DNA from: Chitinophaga sp. S165
GTDB taxonomy: Bacteria > Bacteroidota > Bacteroidia > Chitinophagales > Chitinophagaceae
Assembly: GCF_003182155.1 (NCBI RefSeq)
Contig: NZ_QGTG01000001.1
Span: 372,001-436,000 of the forward strand
DNA: 64,000 nucleotides
Direction: 5' to 3'
Part shown: positions 7,292 through 16,701 of the stretch, piece by piece
Numbering within the stretch: the stretch's first letter is position 1
Layout: every line of letters begins with the position of its first letter
Translations under genes and position numbers: made by a program
Notes under the pieces: model-generated
The model's database searches: none
What the model was told of the DNA's origin: nothing
The model's input: only the letters and a program-made list of their open reading frames with translations

Positions 7292-10200
7292 TACCATCTT
7301 GGTTTCGCCATTCTTACCACTGATGCGGAGCAGGTAGATGCCAGGCGCACTTACCTTGGATCCGGTATTAATGCGCAGGGTGCTGGCACCCGCTGGAACG
7401 GAACCTTTGTAATCTGAATATAACAGCCTTCCTGCCACGTCAAAGATCTCTACTCTTACAGCTGTTTCGGCTTTCAATACTATGTCTACGTTGAACTGCT
7501 GATCGAACGGATTCGGATATACCTTCGCATCTCCGAAGTCTGCTTTATCAACTATACTCACTACAGGAGCTGCCATTGCTGTTGCTGTGTTAGGAATGAT
7601 CCTTGCGCCTTGAGCGTCTGCAGGGTCATTTGGTCCGTCTTCGTCCAGCGTAGCAGCATCCAGATGTCCTCTGATGGTCAGTGCTGCGATCAGTCCATAA
7701 CGGGATCCTGGTGTACCAGGGTCAACATCGATATGGATCTTACCCAGTGCGTCCGGAGATACGTTACGGATGGTTACTACACCGCTCTTGTTCAGAGATG
7801 CATTCAGCAGTGCCATCTTAGTACCGTTCACTGTGTACTTACCGGTGATGTCTTCCCACTCTACTGAGCTACCGAAGAATACCAGGTCATATTTCAGTGA
7901 CTGATTCAGGCCGGTGATATTAAAGTCTGCATGGTTGCCCGGGAACAGACCATAGTTTTCAACCATCACGTTGTCAGGGTAGATACCGCTGTTGTTACCG
8001 GTATTGATACCTGCGGAGTACATACCATCGAAGTTTTCGAGGATGGTAAGACCTACACCTGTCAGGTTGTTCTGACCATCGGTCATATTGGTCTTCGCAA
8101 CACCAGATTCAGGACGTTTGCCTAAGTTGTTCCATGGAGCAGGAGCAACCAGGAGTTCGCTGAAGTTCACCTGAACACTGAATCCGAGGGTGGTAGCAGA
8201 AGCCATATTACTGTAATCGGAATTATCAGCATTTCTTACCGCACGCACCTTGTAGTAGTAGTTCTGGTTTACAGCCAGGTTATTATCTGTATAGCTTACG
8301 CTGTTGGCCGGAAGAGTAGCTACCTGTGCGTAGCTGCCACCGGATACTGCACGCCATACCTGGTAACCTGTCTCATTGTTTGACCTGTCTGACCATTTCA
8401 GTGCTATGTTCTTAGCGCCGATCGCTTCAGCATTCAGGTTGAGCGGATTGAGCACTGGTATGGTTGCGTCGTAAGATTCCAGTACCATAGCGTTCATATG
8501 CATATAATAACCAGCTTGCGTCTTATTCACCAGTATATTAATCTCGCCATTGGCATTCGGCTGGATGCCGTTGATCTGTTTGGTGAGCGTTGTATTATAA
8601 GCCGGATCTATTACCACACTGTCGGTACCGATAGTATACCTTACTTTGGCGTTCACACCGAAGTTCAGACTGCTAAAGAACACAACATTGTAACGTTTAG
8701 TATTGTTCAATCCGGACAGTCTTACGGTATGGGTAATGTTTCTGCTGTCATATACTGCTGACTGCATAACAACATCCGGGAATACACCACTGTTGTCATA
8801 AGTGCTCATACCTACTGCAGGCTGGTCATTTTCCCATACTTCATTGAATGTTACGTTGATGCCGGTCGGATTACCTGATTCATCCAGTGCATTGGTCAGC
8901 CTTGTACCCTGGTAAGGGAATCCTGCTACGTTGTTCCACGGCGCAGGAGCCGGGCTGCTGGAAGAGAAGTCAAGGAATACGCTGGTGGTATTCTTATCCG
9001 AAACGATCACCTTAAAGGTATTGCTGGACGCTGCGCCCTGGTTGTCGGTGGCAGTCAGGGTCACATTGTAGTTACCCAGGTTGTTGGCGGTAGGTGCGAA
9101 GCTGAAGGAGCCGGTACCATTGCCATTGTCTGTAAAGTCACCGAAGGATGGCAAGCCGTTCACTGAAAGTGTCACTGTATTACCCTGATCGCCGGTTGCT
9201 GATACATTGAACTGTGCAGAAGTACCTGCTTTCAGTTTTACATCAGCGATAGCCGCAATACTAGGTGCTTTTTCCGCTACCTGCACACCAGCGATATTGC
9301 TATAGCCGGTAGATACGCCTGCAGAATTAGAAGCACTTACCTTGTAATAGTAGTGAGTGTTACCATGTACGGTGTTGTCCACATAAGAGTTAGCCGTTGC
9401 GCTGTTCAGGCTGCCCAGCAGGCTATAAGTGCCCAGACTGTCAGTAGAACGGTGGATCCTGTAACCGGTAGCATTGTAGGCAATATTTGTCCACGCGAGG
9501 GATACATTGCCATCTTCTTCCGTAGCTATCAGTTCTTTAGGCGCGGCCGGCACGGTACCGTCGTCCAGTATAGCGTTCACCTCGAAGGCGTTCAGGTAAC
9601 CTACCTGGGTGCCATTGGCTACGGCCATATTGAAGGTGATCTCACCACTGCCGTTTGGAGTAATATTGTCGAAGTTTGCAGTGTTAGTGGTGTTACCCTG
9701 TACGTCGATCGATTTGCTGACACCATTTATTGTAAAGATGGTGGTGCCATTGTTTGCCAGTACAGACCATGAACTACCTGCAAGGAATTTGAAGGAGTAT
9801 TTCCTGTTGGCAGATAAACCTGTCAGTTTCACATCAATTGAATTGGAAGAAGTGAAGATGCCAGGATAAGATCCGAAGAAGTAGTATTCTCTGAGCACTA
9901 CATCAGGATAGATACCTGCACTGGTAGGACCTTCGTTCCAGGAGAACCAGTTGCCGGTCTGCATCTGCAGGCCAACGGTTGTTGTTTCACCTTTATCGTT
10001 CTTCAGGTTGCTGGTAGATACTGAAGTAACATTATTCCATGGCGCCGGAGCATCTGTCTGATGTTTGAAGCGTACGAATAATTTATAATTAGGATCTACG
10101 TCAGCTACTGTTACAGTGAATGTCTTGTTGTCAGTACCACCATTGCCGTCAACGGTAGCCACTTTCACTGTATAGACGCCTGCATCTGCAAAACCTGGAT

Positions 10201-13200
10201 CAACAGTCAGGCTGGCAGTACGGTTATTGCCGGTAAGAGTAATGAATGAGGGCAGTGATACTGCAGACCATGTAAGTACATCTGAAGCATTCTGATCAGC
10301 GGCGGAGAGATTAAGCTGCTGGTCAGCGCCCTCATTCAGGGAAATGTTGGCAATAGAGGTTATGACAGGGCTAAAATTGTCGTTTATGGTGAGGTTAAAT
10401 CTGGCTGTATCTCTACCACCAAATGGATCCGCCGCATACACTGTCAGGTTGTTGTAAGTACCCTGCACACCGATGTTTGGAGTTACCCTTAAGAAGGAAC
10501 CATTCGCATCGGATGCCAGTGTTACGAAAGGAGGCAGATTTTCGGTGGACAGTGTAACCGCGTCTTCATCCACATCTGTAGCAACAAGAGAGATACGTGT
10601 TTCCACATCGTAACGTGCAGACCTGTTGCCAATTTCGTCAATTGACGGCCTGTTGTTGCCGGTAGTTGCAGTTGCATTTGCAGTGTAAGCGGAATTGCCG
10701 CCATCACCTCTTGTGCGCACGCGGTATACATACTGCTGGTTAGCATATAAAGCAGTGTCTATATAGCTTTCGGAAGTACCGGCAACTTCGTTGATAGTTT
10801 TTACCAGTACGAAATTATTGGTAGTGCCGAATGAACGCTGGATATCATATCCTGTGGCATTTGCCGCGTTATTGGTCCAGGTCAGTCTGATAGTGGAAGC
10901 AGAGGTACCGGTAGCCACCAGGTTCGCCGGTGTAGACGGAGCTGCAGGCAGTGCAGGCGTTACCACACTGTAGAACGGCAGGGTCTGTGCAGCCAGTTGG
11001 CTTACCTGTGCCTGTGTCATAGCTGCGCCAATGATGGCGAACCTGTCCACATTACCACGGTAGAATGTACCTGTTGAATTGAATGCGTTGGTACCATTGT
11101 TGGCGCCGATCCTTGAGTTATTGCTGGTTGAATTAATGGTGCCGTAGTTGACGTTGGTAGATGCAGCCAGGTCGCCATTAATATAGAGACGAAGCGTGTT
11201 GCTGCCATATACTACTGCCACATGGGTCCAGGCTGTACTGGTAAACGGTGTAGTTACCAATGTGCGGTTGTTGCCGTCAGCAATACCAGCCTCCAGCTTG
11301 TTCGCATTAATACGTAATGCGATACCATTATCACTACCACCCATATCAAATATGATACGGTTGTTGTCTGTTACCACAGGCTTGATCCAGAGAGAGATGG
11401 TACGCTCTGAGAACGCGTCATGAAGTACGCCGCTACCATTACCACCCATGCTCATATAGGAGCTGGTGCCATTGAATACGCCGGCGTGAGAACCTTCTAC
11501 TTTATCAGCATTGGTGTAGCTAAGCGAGTTACCGCTACCATCGCTGTTAGAAAGACTGACGTCATCAGTGTTATTGTCGAATGGATATACCACGATGTAT
11601 GGTAGGCCACTTCCCTGTGCAGATTCACCAGACAGGCCTACTGAACGGACCTTATACCAATAGCGGGTATTAGGCGCTACAGTGTTGTCTGTTAAAGTAG
11701 TGGCATTTGCATTGGCTTTTCCTATTACGGAATACGTTCCATTATAGGTCGTGCTGCGATATAATTCGAAACCTGTTTCGTTGTTACTGTTGTCTGACCA
11801 TGTCAGGTCTACCTTATTGAAGGCGGTGGCAGCCGCACCCAATATTTGAGGTACGGCAGGTATTGCCCCTGTAATAGTCATGGTATCACCGAGGTATTGA
11901 TCGGGTATGGCTGTCAGGTTGTTCACACCGATAGCGGATGATCTCCAACGAAGGTTCATTACCTGGCTGCCGGTAGCGTTAAAGAAGGCAACTGTGATCG
12001 GATAGACGCCTGCAGTCAGCACCTGAGGTAAACTGGTCACCTGTGTGGTGCCGTGTGCACCGTCATTGTTGACAGTAGCAAGACCGCTGAAACTGTAAGG
12101 TGTATTTAACCATAGCTTGCTACCATCGTCCGAGTTAGTGGAGAAGTAGTAAGTACCTGTAGCCGGGATGGTGATGAAACCCGTCCATTGGATAGCGTAC
12201 TGTGTTTCCCGGTTCCTGACGGTGAGGTCTATGTTGTTAGACCTTCCGGTTTCAACTGGTATAATATTGTTGAAGTTTGGCAGACTAGTGTAGTTGCCGC
12301 TGGCTTCATAATATTTATAAGCAAGGCCTTTATTAACTGTACCTGCTGTTACCTGGTTGCTAGGAGGGGAGGCATTGCCTGCAGCATCTTTTGCCACCAC
12401 GTAGAAGTTATAAACCTTTCTTTCCGCAAGCCCGTAAGCCACCATTGTACGTTGAGTAGCTTCAACGGTGTAAGACTTTTGGCCATTTACGTAAACATCA
12501 TATGCGCTCACAGCAACATCGTCTGTTGCAGCACCCCAGCTAAGTGAAACAGAGCTGTTGCTGGTGCTGGTAACAACCAGGTTTGGCGGAGCCGTTGGAT
12601 TAACGGCGTCGGTCTGGGTAGTACCGCTGAATTCAGCAGATACGGGACCAGCGCCATTTGCGTTAACCGGACGGATGACGTAGTAGTATTTTGTATTAGA
12701 GGTTAAACCGTTGTCGTTATATACCAGTACGTCAGCAGCTACTTTAGCTACCAGTTTGTAGCCGGTACCTGCAGTAGTGGTACGGTATATTTCAAAACCG
12801 GTTTCATTATTCTGCGGATTTGCTTTGTCTGTCCAGTTTAGAGTAACCGCTGTTTGTGAAACGGGAGTTACAGTCATACCGCCAACCGCATCTGGTACAT
12901 TTGTACCAGCGGCAGGGATAACCCTGTATGGATCAGAGAAGCTGCTTGCGCAACCAAACTGCTCGGTAACGCGGGCAATATAATTGCCAACTCCTACAGT
13001 AATTGTATTGGTGTTTCCAATGGAAGTTGTGCCGCCAACAGTGCGCCATTCGTAAGATGCGTAACCGTCAGGCAGCTTCAGCGTAACAGATGTGCTGCCA
13101 TCAGGGGCAGGCAATACATTTGTAGCAAGTGCATCTATAGTTATAGGTGGTGTAACAGTGCCTACTTTTGTTTTAACGACGAGTGGGGTAGGGGACCATT

Positions 13201-14257
13201 CTGACCAGGGGCCATTCGCAGTTCTTCTTACCCTCACCGAATAGGTACCGAGTGAGTTGATAAGGATGTTATTGGTAGTACCGGCAATGGGGGCGCCATC
13301 CTTTTGCCATTCATAGGCAGCGAATCCCGGCGGAATACCTATCCGGATACTGAATGTTTCACCGGGACAGAATTCGGAACGTCCGCCAAGGGGCCATGGA
13401 GTCAGGATATTCACCCTGTTGATATAAGGAATAAAGTCCGCTTCCGCCCATGCTGTTGTCCATGTACCATGACCGAGGTTGGGATAGAATGTGTACCGGA
13501 GATTAGCGCCTGCAGCTTGCATTGCGGCTGTTGCAGTGTTCGCGGTATAAGGTGCGGGAGCATTGTCCAAACCTCCCTGGAAATACCAAACAGCAGTGTA
13601 TTTGGTTCTTTCGATCATCGCAGCACTACCATCATTGGTCGTGATACCACTCATAGGCAGGGCGCCGGCAAAATACTGAGGATACCGTTGCATGAAGAGC
13701 CATGAACCGTAACCTCCGGCAGAAAGACCGTTAACAGTAATTCTGTTAAGGTCTCCTTTTACCTGTACGGCAAGGCTGTCCAGTAGTTCTTTGATAATGT
13801 CATACTGGCCATTGCCCCAGTTACCATCTGCAGTTTGTCCATAAAACAGGAAGCCATCATAGCTGCCGTTGTCTGTTTTCGTTTCAAAGTTCTGTCCGCC
13901 GTGTAAAAGCTGGTATTCGTTGTCGTAAACGCTACCGCCTTCACCACGGCCGTGAAGGAATACAAAAATTGGATATTTCTTTCCATCAGCAACATTGTGC
14001 TGGTAGGTCTTAGGGAATTTCAAGCGGAAGTTAAGTCCCTTGTAAATGTAACATTTGAAGTCGGAGGTATTCCAACTTAGTCGATTGGTTTTAACCCATT
14101 TCCCGATACGGCCATAGGCAGGTGATGCTGGCGGGGAACTGGAATTGTACACAACAATGGGGTCTGCAGGGTTTAGCGCTTGCTGTGCAGACGCGCTACC
14201 CGCAAAAAGCATCAGAATGCTGAGAATGCTGAATAGTAAGTGTACAGTTCTTTTCAT
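7274..14257 (-). CDS. Giant secreted esterase/FN3/PA14/LamG protein with T9SS sorting domain
   Basis: The 2,327-residue protein starts with a signal peptide (about 1-24, ending GSASAQQ). An alpha/beta-hydrolase esterase domain follows (about 60-275) with FVFLHGRGEGG (oxyanion region), nucleophile elbow NGLSAGG, GGLDN and a GHGTW histidine, so the Ser-Asp-His triad appears complete. Next come two Ig-like segments, FN3 domains (about 450-640), a PA14-like domain (about 645-790, with YYFSTNSDDGSKLW), FN3, a LamG/concanavalin-like domain (about 895-1090), FN3 and cadherin/Ig-like domains (to about 1390). Three copies of an unassigned domain marked by APAPWNN lie near residues 1402, 1772 and 2042, interleaved with FN3 and Ig-like units. 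The C-terminus (YPNPFDQQF, then IYLLRISG and KMVKLVKR) is a type A T9SS sorting domain. It sits inside the EPS locus, suggesting a matrix polysaccharide esterase or binding protein; substrate unknown. Confidence 0.85.
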   Translation of the reverse strand: MKRTVHLLFSILSILMLFAGSASAQQALNPADPIVVYNSSSPPASPAYGRIGKWVKTNRLSWNTSDFKCYIYKGLNFRLKFPKTYQHNVADGKKYPIFVFLHGRGEGGSVYDNEYQLLHGGQNFETKTDNGSYDGFLFYGQTADGNWGNGQYDIIKELLDSLAVQVKGDLNRITVNGLSAGGYGSWLFMQRYPQYFAGALPMSGITTNDGSAAMIERTKYTAVWYFQGGLDNAPAPYTANTATAAMQAAGANLRYTFYPNLGHGTWTTAWAEADFIPYINRVNILTPWPLGGRSEFCPGETFSIRIGIPPGFAAYEWQKDGAPIAGTTNNILINSLGTYSVRVRRTANGPWSEWSPTPLVVKTKVGTVTPPITIDALATNVLPAPDGSTSVTLKLPDGYASYEWRTVGGTTSIGNTNTITVGVGNYIARVTEQFGCASSFSDPYRVIPAAGTNVPDAVGGMTVTPVSQTAVTLNWTDKANPQNNETGFEIYRTTTAGTGYKLVAKVAADVLVYNDNGLTSNTKYYYVIRPVNANGAGPVSAEFSGTTQTDAVNPTAPPNLVVTSTSNSSVSLSWGAATDDVAVSAYDVYVNGQKSYTVEATQRTMVAYGLAERKVYNFYVVAKDAAGNASPPSNQVTAGTVNKGLAYKYYEASGNYTSLPNFNNIIPVETGRSNNIDLTVRNRETQYAIQWTGFITIPATGTYYFSTNSDDGSKLWLNTPYSFSGLATVNNDGAHGTTQVTSLPQVLTAGVYPITVAFFNATGSQVMNLRWRSSAIGVNNLTAIPDQYLGDTMTITGAIPAVPQILGAAATAFNKVDLTWSDNSNNETGFELYRSTTYNGTYSVIGKANANATTLTDNTVAPNTRYWYKVRSVGLSGESAQGSGLPYIVVYPFDNNTDDVSLSNSDGSGNSLSYTNADKVEGSHAGVFNGTSSYMSMGGNGSGVLHDAFSERTISLWIKPVVTDNNRIIFDMGGSDNGIALRINANKLEAGIADGNNRTLVTTPFTSTAWTHVAVVYGSNTLRLYINGDLAASTNVNYGTINSTSNNSRIGANNGTNAFNSTGTFYRGNVDRFAIIGAAMTQAQVSQLAAQTLPFYSVVTPALPAAPSTPANLVATGTSASTIRLTWTNNAANATGYDIQRSFGTTNNFVLVKTINEVAGTSESYIDTALYANQQYVYRVRTRGDGGNSAYTANATATTGNNRPSIDEIGNRSARYDVETRISLVATDVDEDAVTLSTENLPPFVTLASDANGSFLRVTPNIGVQGTYNNLTVYAADPFGGRDTARFNLTINDNFSPVITSIANISLNEGADQQLNLSAADQNASDVLTWSAVSLPSFITLTGNNRTASLTVDPGFADAGVYTVKVATVDGNGGTDNKTFTVTVADVDPNYKLFVRFKHQTDAPAPWNNVTSVSTSNLKNDKGETTTVGLQMQTGNWFSWNEGPTSAGIYPDVVLREYYFFGSYPGIFTSSNSIDVKLTGLSANRKYSFKFLAGSSWSVLANNGTTIFTINGVSKSIDVQGNTTNTANFDNITPNGSGEITFNMAVANGTQVGYLNAFEVNAILDDGTVPAAPKELIATEEDGNVSLAWTNIAYNATGYRIHRSTDSLGTYSLLGSLNSATANSYVDNTVHGNTHYYYKVSASNSAGVSTGYSNIAGVQVAEKAPSIAAIADVKLKAGTSAQFNVSATGDQGNTVTLSVNGLPSFGDFTDNGNGTGSFSFAPTANNLGNYNVTLTATDNQGAASSNTFKVIVSDKNTTSVFLDFSSSSPAPAPWNNVAGFPYQGTRLTNALDESGNPTGINVTFNEVWENDQPAVGMSTYDNSGVFPDVVMQSAVYDSRNITHTVRLSGLNNTKRYNVVFFSSLNFGVNAKVRYTIGTDSVVIDPAYNTTLTKQINGIQPNANGEINILVNKTQAGYYMHMNAMVLESYDATIPVLNPLNLNAEAIGAKNIALKWSDRSNNETGYQVWRAVSGGSYAQVATLPANSVSYTDNNLAVNQNYYYKVRAVRNADNSDYSNMASATTLGFSVQVNFSELLVAPAPWNNLGKRPESGVAKTNMTDGQNNLTGVGLTILENFDGMYSAGINTGNNSGIYPDNVMVENYGLFPGNHADFNITGLNQSLKYDLVFFGSSVEWEDITGKYTVNGTKMALLNASLNKSGVVTIRNVSPDALGKIHIDVDPGTPGSRYGLIAALTIRGHLDAATLDEDGPNDPADAQGARIIPNTATAMAAPVVSIVDKADFGDAKVYPNPFDQQFNVDIVLKAETAVRVEIFDVAGRLLYSDYKGSVPAGASTLRINTGSKVSAPGIYLLRISGKNGETKMVKLVKR

Positions 14258-14629
14258 AAAAAGAAATATATATTATGGACAATCGGGATTAGCCCCGGTA
14301 AAAGCCAGAAATAATTAAATAATAGCCCAAAGCACGTAATGCCGGCAAGTCAGAGGAGATGGTAAAATTAGATAGAGTAGTCCCGAAAAAAGGAGTTACT
14401 TCCAGATTGGCTTTTATGTAGGATGAGGTTAGGAAAATGTATCACACTTGGAAGCCTTCTTATTGTATTAGATAAGGAATAAGCTTAGTGTACTCGGTTC
14501 AAGTTCCAAAAGTAAGTGTATATTTTTATAGTTGGATACTTTTTTAGTGAAAATCTGTTTTTTACAGGTAAACGATATAAAACGTTTGGTGAAATGATTT
14601 AAGTGGGTGGTAAATGTAAAAAATACGCC
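14258..14629 (-). other. Intergenic region upstream of the giant T9SS gene
   Basis: This 372-base A/T-rich gap separates the GT2 stop from the start of the giant T9SS gene, both on the minus strand. I see no convincing open frame or hairpin. One full match to the Bacteroidota -7 element lies at 14507-14514, so the gap probably holds the promoter and a long leader of the giant gene. Confidence 0.5.
14507..14514 (-). promoter_or_regulatory. Candidate -7 element (TACTTTTG) of the giant T9SS gene
   Basis: On the minus strand TACTTTTG matches TAnnTTTG at all fixed positions. No clear TTTG is found about 20 bases upstream, so support is partial. It would give a leader of roughly 240 bases. Confidence 0.35.
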
Positions 14630-15820
14630 TTATCCTGCTGTCAACTGACGTTGTGAACGGTCCCATACAGCGGACTGTTTTTTCCTCAGAAAACGGCCGA
14701 AACCCTGATATACAGCCACATTCATGAAAACAAAATAAAAAGGTATATAGAACAGTTTACTTTTCACCTGCTTTTTTGCGAGTATGTATCCAACGAATGC
14801 CATGCCATAAAACAGTACCTGCATTAATAATATAAACCAGTAAACCAGGGGCGCGCCAGATACACACAATATTATATTGGTAAGCAGGGCAAGTAATAAA
14901 CATATTGGGGCGACTGTCCACCTGGATACACGATGAGAAACGTATTGCCAGGTGATCTTAGGGTAGCGGAAAATGTTCAGCAAGTCCAGCAGCCGGCTCA
15001 TTGACTGGAAACCTCCGGCACTGATGCGTACTTTACGTTTGTATTCATCCTCCAGCGAAGCAGAGGGGGTTTCCTGTGCATAGGCATCTGGAGCATAGGC
15101 GACTTTGTAACCTTTTTTATTGATACCGAAAGAGATCATGAAATCATCCAGGATAGTATCCGCAGGAATATCTTCATATAAAGAGGTCCTTACAGCAAAC
15201 AGTTCGCCTGCAGCTCCCATCACACTGTACAGTTCAGCGTCCCATTTCTTTAATAAGGATTCGTACTTCCAGTACATGCCCTCTCCGGCGCCTTCGGCTT
15301 CCGCCTGATCGGCCACAATGATCTTTTTCTCTCCCGCTACGGCACCTGTCTGCTCGTCCTGAAAATGGCGCATGAGGCAAATCAGGACATCCTTATTTAA
15401 TAATGTATTTGCATCGGAAAAGACCACAAAGGGCGTCTTGACATATTTCATAGCCCTGTTCACGGCCATTGTCTTGCCTTTACGTTCCGGTTCGTAGAGT
15501 AGCGTGATCTGAGGATAACTTCTTATTATATTATTGGTGTCGTCAGAAGATCCATCCGTAACAAAGATGATCTGTACCTTACCGGCAGGATAATTCAGTG
15601 AAAGTGTATTCGCGATCTTTTCCCTGATAAATCCTTCTTCATTATAGGCCGCTACCATTAATGTTACGTCCGGGGTAAACGGGGGATCATCTGTTAAAGG
15701 CCGCGCCTTTATAAAAAGACGGCGCAGTTTAATTACTATATAAAGTAGTATACCATATCCTATATAACTATAGCAAACTAAAAAAAGGCTGCACCAGAAG
15801 ATCATTGAGATCACAGTCAT
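14630..15820 (-). CDS. Membrane-anchored GT2 glycosyltransferase
   Basis: The 396-residue protein has an N-terminal membrane helix (about 8-28), a GT-A catalytic domain and three to four C-terminal membrane helices, as in processive or membrane-bound GT2 enzymes. Visible motifs are MVAAYNEE for nucleotide binding, VTDGSSDDT, the metal-binding region FSDANTLL, and an LDDFMISF segment that matches the ED acceptor motif. A canonical QxxRW motif is not obvious; KRKVRISAG occupies the corresponding place, so processivity is uncertain. It adds a sugar to a lipid-linked EPS intermediate at the cytoplasmic face. It is the first leftward gene of the EPS locus, divergent from the response regulator. 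Confidence 0.85.
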   Translation of the reverse strand: MTVISMIFWCSLFLVCYSYIGYGILLYIVIKLRRLFIKARPLTDDPPFTPDVTLMVAAYNEEGFIREKIANTLSLNYPAGKVQIIFVTDGSSDDTNNIIRSYPQITLLYEPERKGKTMAVNRAMKYVKTPFVVFSDANTLLNKDVLICLMRHFQDEQTGAVAGEKKIIVADQAEAEGAGEGMYWKYESLLKKWDAELYSVMGAAGELFAVRTSLYEDIPADTILDDFMISFGINKKGYKVAYAPDAYAQETPSASLEDEYKRKVRISAGGFQSMSRLLDLLNIFRYPKITWQYVSHRVSRWTVAPICLLLALLTNIILCVSGAPLVYWFILLMQVLFYGMAFVGYILAKKQVKSKLFYIPFYFVFMNVAVYQGFGRFLRKKQSAVWDRSQRQLTAG

Positions 15821-16302
15821 AATAATAGAAGTTGAGGGGATAAGCAGAGCGTCTGTAGCACGTTATAAAACAATCCCACATGGAGATTCACAGCAAAAGT
15901 ATAATAATTGTGCAGTATTTTTTCAGCAGCGTATGCTACATTTAAAAAAAAGAAGGCAGTGAAGGGATTGAATATCCGTTTACGATAATTTCTTGCGCAT
16001 TCACCCAAAAAAATCCGCCGTTTACGAAAAACATATGGGGAAATGAATAAAGTATTATATTTTTACATCGTTGTTAAATAGACAATACAAAGAGTTAGAT
16101 TTTACAGCTTGCACTTTATGAATTACTTTCGTACTTTAGTGGAAGCTTTCATAGAAACCATATTTGAGTCTTTTCTTTCATATCCCCTGAGAAACTGTTT
16201 TTTAGTTCCATAAAACCTTATCCAATTTAAAGCCAACGAACATTGATTTTTCCGATACTTAAACCGTATTGGGATCTATTAGTAATATTAAATTGGTTAA
16301 AG
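15821..16302. other. Divergent control region between the two arms of the EPS locus
   Basis: This 482-base A/T-rich stretch separates the leftward GT2 gene from the rightward response regulator and must carry promoters for both arms. On the plus strand CTTG (16108-16111) and TACTTTAG (16132-16139) are a weak match to the Bacteroidota promoter pattern; TACTTTCG at 16124 is another near match. I see no strong hairpin, tRNA or convincing coding frame. Confidence 0.4.
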
Positions 16303-16695
16303 GTGAAAAAAACAGTTTTAATTATAGATGATAGTTTACCCATCCGATATTTACTTGAAGTGATGCTAAACAGGACCTACAACGTTGTTTCAGCGTGTGA
16401 TGGTCTCGCAGCTATGGCATGGCTGAAAAATGGCAACATCCCCGACCTGGTCATCACTGACCTGCAAATGCCCAACATTAATGGATGGGAACTTATAGAG
16501 TTCATGACAGAAAGTAATCTGTACCAGCATATACCTCTCATGGTACTCTCGGGTGTGCATGACACCAAAGAGTCCTTTGCGAACATACGTCCCGGTAATA
16601 TCAAGACGATCATCAAAAAGCCGTTTGATCCCGTAATCTTGCTGGATACAATTGATCATGTGCTGAAGGCTCAGCATGTACCTGCTTTTTCATAG
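16303..16695 (+). CDS. Single-domain response regulator (receiver only)
   Basis: From the GTG at 16303 this is a 130-residue stand-alone receiver domain. It has the acidic pair Asp9-Asp10 (LIIDDS), the phospho-acceptor Asp53 in VITDLQMP, the switch Ser in MVLSG and the conserved Lys in IIKKPFD. There is no output domain. An in-frame TTG at 16243 would add 20 hydrophobic residues not typical of receivers, so I prefer the GTG, though no strong ribosome site supports either. No histidine kinase is in the window. The gene ends 6 bases before the priming transferase, which itself carries a receiver-like N-terminus, so it may regulate EPS initiation by protein contact. The receiver call is very sure; the start and role are not. 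Confidence 0.85.
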   Translation: MKKTVLIIDDSLPIRYLLEVMLNRTYNVVSACDGLAAMAWLKNGNIPDLVITDLQMPNINGWELIEFMTESNLYQHIPLMVLSGVHDTKESFANIRPGNIKTIIKKPFDPVILLDTIDHVLKAQHVPAFS

Positions 16696-16701
16696 CATTT
16701 A

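Noticed and set aside
15817..16008. 63-codon minus-strand frame upstream of the GT2 gene
   Set aside because: It overlaps the real GT2 start, begins with a non-ATG codon, lies in the A/T-rich control region and has no recognisable protein character.
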